A stretch of 64,000 nt of DNA from Epinephelus fuscoguttatus (Eukaryota > Chordata > Actinopteri > Perciformes > Serranidae): the NCBI RefSeq assembly GCF_011397635.1, contig NC_064760.1, positions 30,682,856 through 30,746,855 of the forward strand. Reading direction: 5' to 3'. The number at the start of each line of letters is the position of its first letter. Positions within the stretch are counted from its first letter, which is position 1. The notes under the pieces are model-generated. The model was not told the DNA's origin and searched no databases. It saw only the letters and a program-made list of their open reading frames with translations. The translations under genes and the position numbers were made by a program. Shown in pieces: positions 59,301 to 64,000 of this stretch.

Positions 59301-60562
59301 TCTTTAAACCTACCACTGAACCTGATACTGTCTCTTTACTTTATACTTGCACTTACCTGTTGCAAAAAATGCAGATTAAACAAACTCACTCTAATTACCA
59401 TATCCCGACATAAAACTTACCTCTATATGGGTCTGCATATATACTATTTAGCTTTATACTTACCTGCAGTCCTTGAATTAGAAAAAGATGATTTGTCGAA
59501 AAAGCAATCTTAAATTTGGTTAAAAATGGTCACAGAAATGTCTTAAAAAGCATTACATTTACACCCTGCCACTTCCAGCAACAGTAGGAATTGTCATGTG
59601 TGCTAGCAGTAATACAGCTCTGATGGTGCATCAGGAGAGCCAACAGTAAACAGTGAAACTTTTCTCAATGAGATAAAATTGAATACAGTAATGCTGGATT
59701 AAAAGCATGCAGTGCTTTTATGAATCTCTCCGACACAGATAGGTAATTTGGCTCCTACCAGTGAATGGCGGACCCCGCCAGTAAAGCCAGTTAAAGAATG
59801 TACATTTGTCGCATGTCAACTGCTGAAAGGTGCCAGCCATATATATTATTAAAACAGGATTTAAAAGTCCAGTGTTCAGGATTTAGTGGCATGTAGAAGT
59901 GAGATTGCAGAACTGAAACTTGTGTGCTAAGCATGTAGGAGAGCTATGATGACACAAAAACGTGAACTACCCCAAAGCCTGTGTTTGGTTTGTCCATTCT
60001 GGGTTACAGTAGAAATTAACAGGGCAGACTCAGTGGAAGAGGATGAGCTCCGTAATATAACAATTCATTATGAGGTAATAAAAACTCAACAATTCGTATT
60101 TCCAATTCTGCCAATAGATGCCACTGAATCCTACACACTGGGCCTTTTAGAAAAAAACTAAACTTCAAGCTCTACATTTAGTCCACGAATGTTAATGTGA
60201 CTGAAATCTCTGTGCAGCTCTTTGAGAAGCTGAAGCTCCAGGAGAGTCCAGGAGGTGAGCCAGCGAAGAAGCACAGAACCCAGGAAACGACCAGCAAGCA
60301 TCAGCCTGCAGACCCAAAAAGTACTTCAAAAAACCTGACTGCTCACACTGCCAGCAAGAAAGGGGACAGCAGGACAGAGTCCAAAATGTCAGACACTGTT
60401 AAAATCAAACAGGATAAACATGCAGGCTCGCTGAAGGCCCAGGGTCCAGAGGCCTGTCAGAGGAAAGACTCCCAGACGTATGGCAGGGTCCACACACGCC
60501 ACATCAACCAGCTTTTCATCCGGGGAGAGAACGTTATCCTGGTTAACCCACAGCCACTCTGA
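56365..60562 (+). CDS. lsm11: U7 snRNP Sm-like protein LSM11, complete, four exons
   Basis: Subunit that, with LSM10, replaces SmD1/SmD2 in the U7 snRNP ring and recruits the 3'-end processing machinery for replication-dependent histone mRNAs. Exons: 56365-56827, 58281-58420, 58556-58639, 60218-60562; GT-AG, phases consistent, 343 aa (human 360). The N-terminal part carries the conserved [10 protein letters not shown] and [12 protein letters not shown] blocks, the region known in human LSM11 to contact FLASH. The Sm1 part is [42 protein letters not shown] over exon 2, and Sm2 is [17 protein letters not shown] at the very end, with a long lysine/serine-rich insertion between them as in the family. 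The ATG at 56365 follows the GTG-initiated frame upstream, which is not used in vertebrates. Confidence 0.96.
56845..56868. repeat. (TAC)8 microsatellite in lsm11 intron 1
   Basis: Eight TAC trinucleotides just after the exon 1 donor; reading through the donor would give a polytyrosine run. Confidence 0.95.
57667..57980 (+). repeat. Near-complete tRNA-derived SINE (lsm11 intron 1)
   Basis: Head GGGCTAGGGTGCAGTGGTTA with an A-box-like GTTAGCATTGTTGCC and a perfect B box GGTTCGAACCC, then the body CATGTTCTCCCCATGTCGG, GGTTTTCTCCGGGTACTCC, GACATGCAGGTTAATTGG and the end GCTGGGATAGGCTCCAG. Fragments of the family lie at 29434-29530 and 31331-31525 on the other strand. It is not a tRNA gene: no acceptor stem closes. 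Confidence 0.85.
59115..59575. repeat. Interspersed repeat in lsm11 intron 3
   Basis: Starts GTGTCTGCAGGTCCTTAAAG and ends CTTAAAAAGCATTACATTTACACCCTGC, a loosely inverted pair of a type common in fish. Interior AT-rich, no frame of interest. Confidence 0.4.
59862..60148. mobile_element. Compact MITE in lsm11 intron 3
   Basis: Ends are inverted: AAAAGTCCAGTGTTCAGGAT and ATCCTACACACTGGGCCTTTT. The interior (GTTTGGTTTGTCCATTCTGG; AGACTCAGTGGAAGAGGATG) pairs with the family member at 35.86-36.66 kb. Its right end is only about 70 bases from the exon 4 acceptor. Confidence 0.7.
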
Positions 60563-60810
60563 TTGTCGTCTTTGGTTTGATATTTAGCCTGGATGGAAGA
60601 AAGGTGGGCTACAGGTTTTATTTTACACTGAACTTCAGTAATGATAGGTCAGTGTCAGATATGGCAGATAAACTGCCAGAGATGTGACTTAATTAGATTC
60701 AGAGGAATCAAACAAGAACTATTGTTATATCATATTGATATTGAGGTTTTTCTCTGCCCACAAGAAAGCCGATCATGATTTTGAAGAATAAAAGAATCTC
60801 AGTTCTAATT
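60563..60810 (+). other. lsm11: lsm11 3' UTR
   Basis: Short untranslated tail up to the AATAAA at 60787-60792, followed by a T/GT-rich stretch. Confidence 0.65.
60787..60792 (+). terminator. lsm11 poly(A) signal
   Basis: Canonical AATAAA with TTCTTGTCTTGTTTTC downstream. Confidence 0.7.
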
Positions 60811-60919
60811 ATAGTAACTTCTTGTCTTGTTTTCTTTTGTCTGACAGCCACTAAAAGAAATTTATTGCGACACCGTTACGCCGCAGCAATAATGACGGCC
60901 TTTGTGTTATGCTTACGAC

Positions 60920-60934
60920 CCAGCAGGTGGCAGC
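60920..60934 (+). promoter_or_regulatory. Strong candidate CTCF motif after lsm11
   Basis: CCAGCAGGTGGCAGC fits the CTCF core consensus (CCASYAGRKGGCRS) at every position. It lies at the step from the gene-dense part to the gene-free 3 kb at the right edge. Confidence 0.5.
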
Positions 60935-60999
60935 ATAAACACATTAGTGCCATCTGCGAGGCCATTGTCATCTCCAAGAGCTTGTCCCTTTATGTTGCT

Positions 61000-61850
61000 T
61001 TTCCCCGTTAGTTTGAACAGGAATGACAGCGCAGTCTCTGCGGACTTCATAAATGCATTATGAATAATTGAGTTTGTGAAGCTAGAGATTGCAGATGGCA
61101 CTCAAAAGCTGTCATTTGTCTTGACGTCTCAGATTGCTTTTACTCTTTAATGGGCACATTACCCATAAAAGCACAATTTACTGCATCTCATGGAAGTTGT
61201 AAAGATGTTGCTTTTTTCTGTTTTAAATGGCAGAGGTTACTTTTGGATGACGAGTGGCACAGAGTGATTGTATGTTGCTTTAATGTTTCTGGATCTGAGC
61301 GTCGTATTTTACTCTTTTCTCTTACTCTTCTCACATTAATTGACCTCCTTTCTATATATTTTATGCCATAAATAGGACAAATTCCAGCGGTAGGTGAGCT
61401 GTTGTTCATCTGTATACTGTTACTTTTCATATATATTATTAGTGTAGCCCATTTAACAGTCCTCCTCTCCAGAGAGTGAAAATGGGGTCAATTGTTTAAT
61501 GCGAGCTGTGTTTTCGTTGTGTTTGTCACACCAGTGTGTTCCAACAAACCCTGATACAGTATGAGAAGGGCGCAGGCAGCACTGGTGGTAAAGAGGCGGG
61601 CCACAATTAGACTACACGATCTTTCTCTTGAGTGTATTATACCACAGTAATCAGGCCATCCATCTCATTAGGGCAAACTGTAAATTTCATTAGTGAAATG
61701 GATATTAAAGGGCAAAAAGTATCAACAGTTCTTTGTGTTATCACCCAGAATTCAACTGTTATCACACAAAAGCTTAAAGCAATGAAGGGTTGACATTTCG
61801 AAGCATCTGTTGCGTTCACTGCTGCACCTGTCACAGGAAGTGTCAGATAT
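61000..61850. promoter_or_regulatory. Candidate conserved non-coding block
   Basis: Non-repetitive AT-rich DNA with dense homeodomain/POU-type cores (TGCATTATGAATAATTGAG at about 61053) and no coding exon. The next genes in the human order are CLINT1 and EBF1, and EBF1 is known for surrounding conserved elements; this link is inference. Confidence 0.3.
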
Positions 61851-61950
61851 TGCCATATTCCAGCAGTGTTTTATAGCAGTTTACTTGTTTGCTGTTACAT
61901 CTGCTGCCCATAATGTGATCTAGTTTCGGCTCCTGTATGTCAACATGCCA

Positions 61951-62236
61951 TAGAGCTGCAACCAATGATTGATTAGTTGTCAACTATTATTTGGCAAGTA
62001 ATTTTTTTTTTAAAGAAAAAAAAAGTCAAAATATTCTGATTCCAGCCTCTTAAATGTTCCTGGTTTCTTTGCTCCCCTGTGACAGTAAACTAAAAATCTT
62101 TGGTTTGTGGACATCATCCTGGGCTTTTGGAAACACTGATTGACCATTTTTTGACATTTTATAGACTGAGCAACTCAACAAGAAAACAATTTACAGATTA
62201 ATCTACAAAGAAAGTAATTGTTAGCTGCCGCCCTAA
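61951..62236. mobile_element. hAT-like MITE
   Basis: Starts TAGAGCTGCAACCAATGATTG and ends TAATTGTTAGCTGCCGCCCTA, the inverted ends of an abundant fish MITE with ATTAGT/ATTAATC motifs. The flanks ACATGCCA and ACATGCAC could be a slightly decayed 8-bp target duplication. Confidence 0.7.
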
Positions 62237-62249
62237 CATGCACTGTGAT

Positions 62250-62780
62250 ATATATTAGATGCTTGCAACTTATGGATTTGGTATCCATCATACTCATTTA
62301 TTGGCTGTATTGTTAGTTTCCCTCCATTTATTCTCCTGTCTCCCTGCCTTATTAATAAATTGTCAATATGCGTGTTTATCAAAGACCTCTCTTTATTACC
62401 CCGAAGTTAACAAACTCGCATTAGCTAAATGCAATTTCAAAGTCGAGTGCGGTGCCTCCACTTTTGCTGCTTGAAGCTCTTTTGAATGAGGCTAATGACA
62501 CAGCGCACCAAATAACACACACCATTAACAAATTTCAATCAACTGTTTAATGTTGTAGATAAAGAATCGATGTGTAAATCAAATCAAAATGGGAATAATG
62601 CAAAATTTAATTTTCTCAAAGGATTTCCTTTTTTTTGTACATTTGCATATGCTAGTGTTTCAGTAACAATCCCATTTTTTTTTTAGAGAAGATCAAAACA
62701 ATATGAAGTAGAAAACAAAATGAATAAAACCTCTACTGATATATTTTAGGAAAAAAAAACAAAAAAAAAAACAGCAAACA
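62250..62780. promoter_or_regulatory. Candidate conserved non-coding block
   Basis: Repeat-free, AT-rich, with TTAGCTAAATGCAATTTC, TGAGGCTAATGACAC and ACATTTGCATATGC (octamer-like) sites. The 71-codon frame at 62259-62474 has no recognisable domain and looks accidental. Confidence 0.3.
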
Positions 62781-64000
62781 GATTTTGGTCATTTTAATGC
62801 TTCAGACTCCGACACAAGGCTACTATGTGTTAGTGTGCTCCGCCTCTTGAGCCCTTGGGAGAGCAGGAAAGCACAACTTCAATCCTCTTGGGGGGCTGCA
62901 GCATCCACTGCCTTCTCCTCTGGTCAGTGAATTATTTATTTAATTGTTGACATGACAAAAATGCCAGGCAGCCGAGATTTATTTATCGCTCATTACAAGG
63001 GTCAGGAGGCAACCACGGACAGGCACTTGAACCACAGAAGAGCAATGTTTTGTACATCTAGCGGGCGTACAGCTGAATGGAATTGTTCATTACAACACGT
63101 CTTCATCCAACCACCATAAAGTACTGGGTGTGTATAAACTGCATCCCAACTGGTAAAAGTGCTTCCTCTTACAATATTCCTGATAAGTTGCAAAACATAC
63201 TTTCACTGATGACGGCTATGACAGAAACACTATTTTTCAAAGTTGCTGTTTTTAATGTGCAAAAACGAAAAAAAAGATGGAAGGTGAGAGGGCAGCATTT
63301 ACTGAAATGCACTGCTGGATATTTAACACATAACAGATGGATGCATGATGCAATAACAGTCTGCATCAACACTTGAAGGTGTTGAGTTAAAGTTGAGCTC
63401 AGTATGTTTTCATCCTGTGTGTTTTTCTGAGCCCTGAAGTTATCGCTGACCTGAATAGAGCGGAACCATAAAAGTGTGCGTGGGACAAACAACACAGAAG
63501 TGAAGTGATTTTTAACGATTGCATCTGATATCACAGACAGTACGCTTGGCTTGAGGCATTAGTACAAACACAAGATGTTTGTACGTGGTAGAGAAGCTCC
63601 GTTTTGGTAGCTGTCCAACACTGCACAGTCACATTGGTTCCTTCAAAGAGGTTAACTGAAGAGAAAAGGCAAACGTCTTTCAGGCACTCTGCTGTAATAA
63701 AGAACCCACGACCCCTGTGCGAGGCTTTTTCTACCTACTGATTATCTCATTTGGATGCAAACTGATTATAATATACTTCATAAGTAAAATATATAGATAT
63801 ATTTATATATATATAGCAATAAGAAAGGCCACAAATGATGGTCTGTTGAGGGAAGAAACCCCTCAAATTAATTAACAGCCTTCACTTCAAACACTCGTTC
63901 ATTACTTAAACTATAGCACTGACAGGTCACATCTGGAGCGTGTGGACGCTTATGTACAAATAGAAGGTGTCAATGTGCTTTGTTGTTGTGGGTCTTGATT
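62781..64000 (-). other. Right edge: no coding exon; possibly 3' UTR of a gene beyond the window
   Basis: No splice-flanked frame is seen. Several minus-strand AATAAA hexamers (plus TTTATT at about 62935 and 62981) would fit the 3' end of a gene transcribed leftwards. A TA-rich simple stretch lies at 63788-63817. This is a weak suggestion only. Confidence 0.2.

Overview
This window is from a vertebrate nuclear genome, most likely a teleost fish of percomorph type. The genes are split into short exons with GT/AG introns and their orthologues are recognisable at the protein level. The non-coding DNA is dense in repeats typical of fish: tRNA-derived SINEs, hAT-like and TTAA-flanked foldback elements, a Harbinger transposase relic and CA repeats. 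Nothing bacterial, phage-like or CRISPR-like was seen.

Layout. (1) 1-4985, + strand: the last three coding exons and 3' UTR of a PP2A B-type regulatory subunit, best matched to ppp2r2b. (2) 6.5-8.85 kb, + strand: the intronless orphan GPCR gene gpr151. In mammals GPR151 also lies just beyond the 3' end of PPP2R2B in the same orientation, so this microsynteny supports both names. (3) 8.9-19 kb: no gene found, mostly mobile-element remains, including an intact hAT-type MITE with a perfect 8-bp target duplication and a decayed PIF/Harbinger transposase. (4) 19.2-45.46 kb, - strand: a complete adam19, reconstructed here as 23 coding exons (about 951 aa) with every splice phase consistent. Its introns carry several nested foldback elements. 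(5) 45.5-49 kb: no gene found. (6) 49.06-54.5 kb, - strand: thg1l, six coding exons (299 aa). (7) 55.5-56.36 kb: an inter-gene region shared head-to-head by thg1l and lsm11. (8) 56.36-60.8 kb, + strand: lsm11, four exons (343 aa). (9) 60.8-64 kb: no coding exon, but AT-rich, non-repetitive blocks that look like conserved non-coding DNA, and possibly the 3' UTR of a gene outside the window.

The genes do not form a pathway. They are a PP2A specificity subunit, an orphan habenula-type GPCR, a membrane metalloprotease, a tRNA-His guanylyltransferase and a U7 snRNP subunit. What links them is synteny: in human, PPP2R2B/GPR151 (5q32) and ADAM19/THG1L/LSM11 (5q33) are on the same chromosome arm but about 11 Mb apart, and here they are adjacent. 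SOX30, which lies between ADAM19 and THG1L in human, was not found in that gap.

I looked for an undescribed system and did not find a convincing one. The most interesting material is transposon architecture (nested insertions inside foldback elements with readable target duplications), a stop codon overlapping a splice donor at the adam19 C-terminus, the compact thg1l/lsm11 promoter, and candidate regulatory DNA. All calls come from reading the sequence. No alignment or database search was run.
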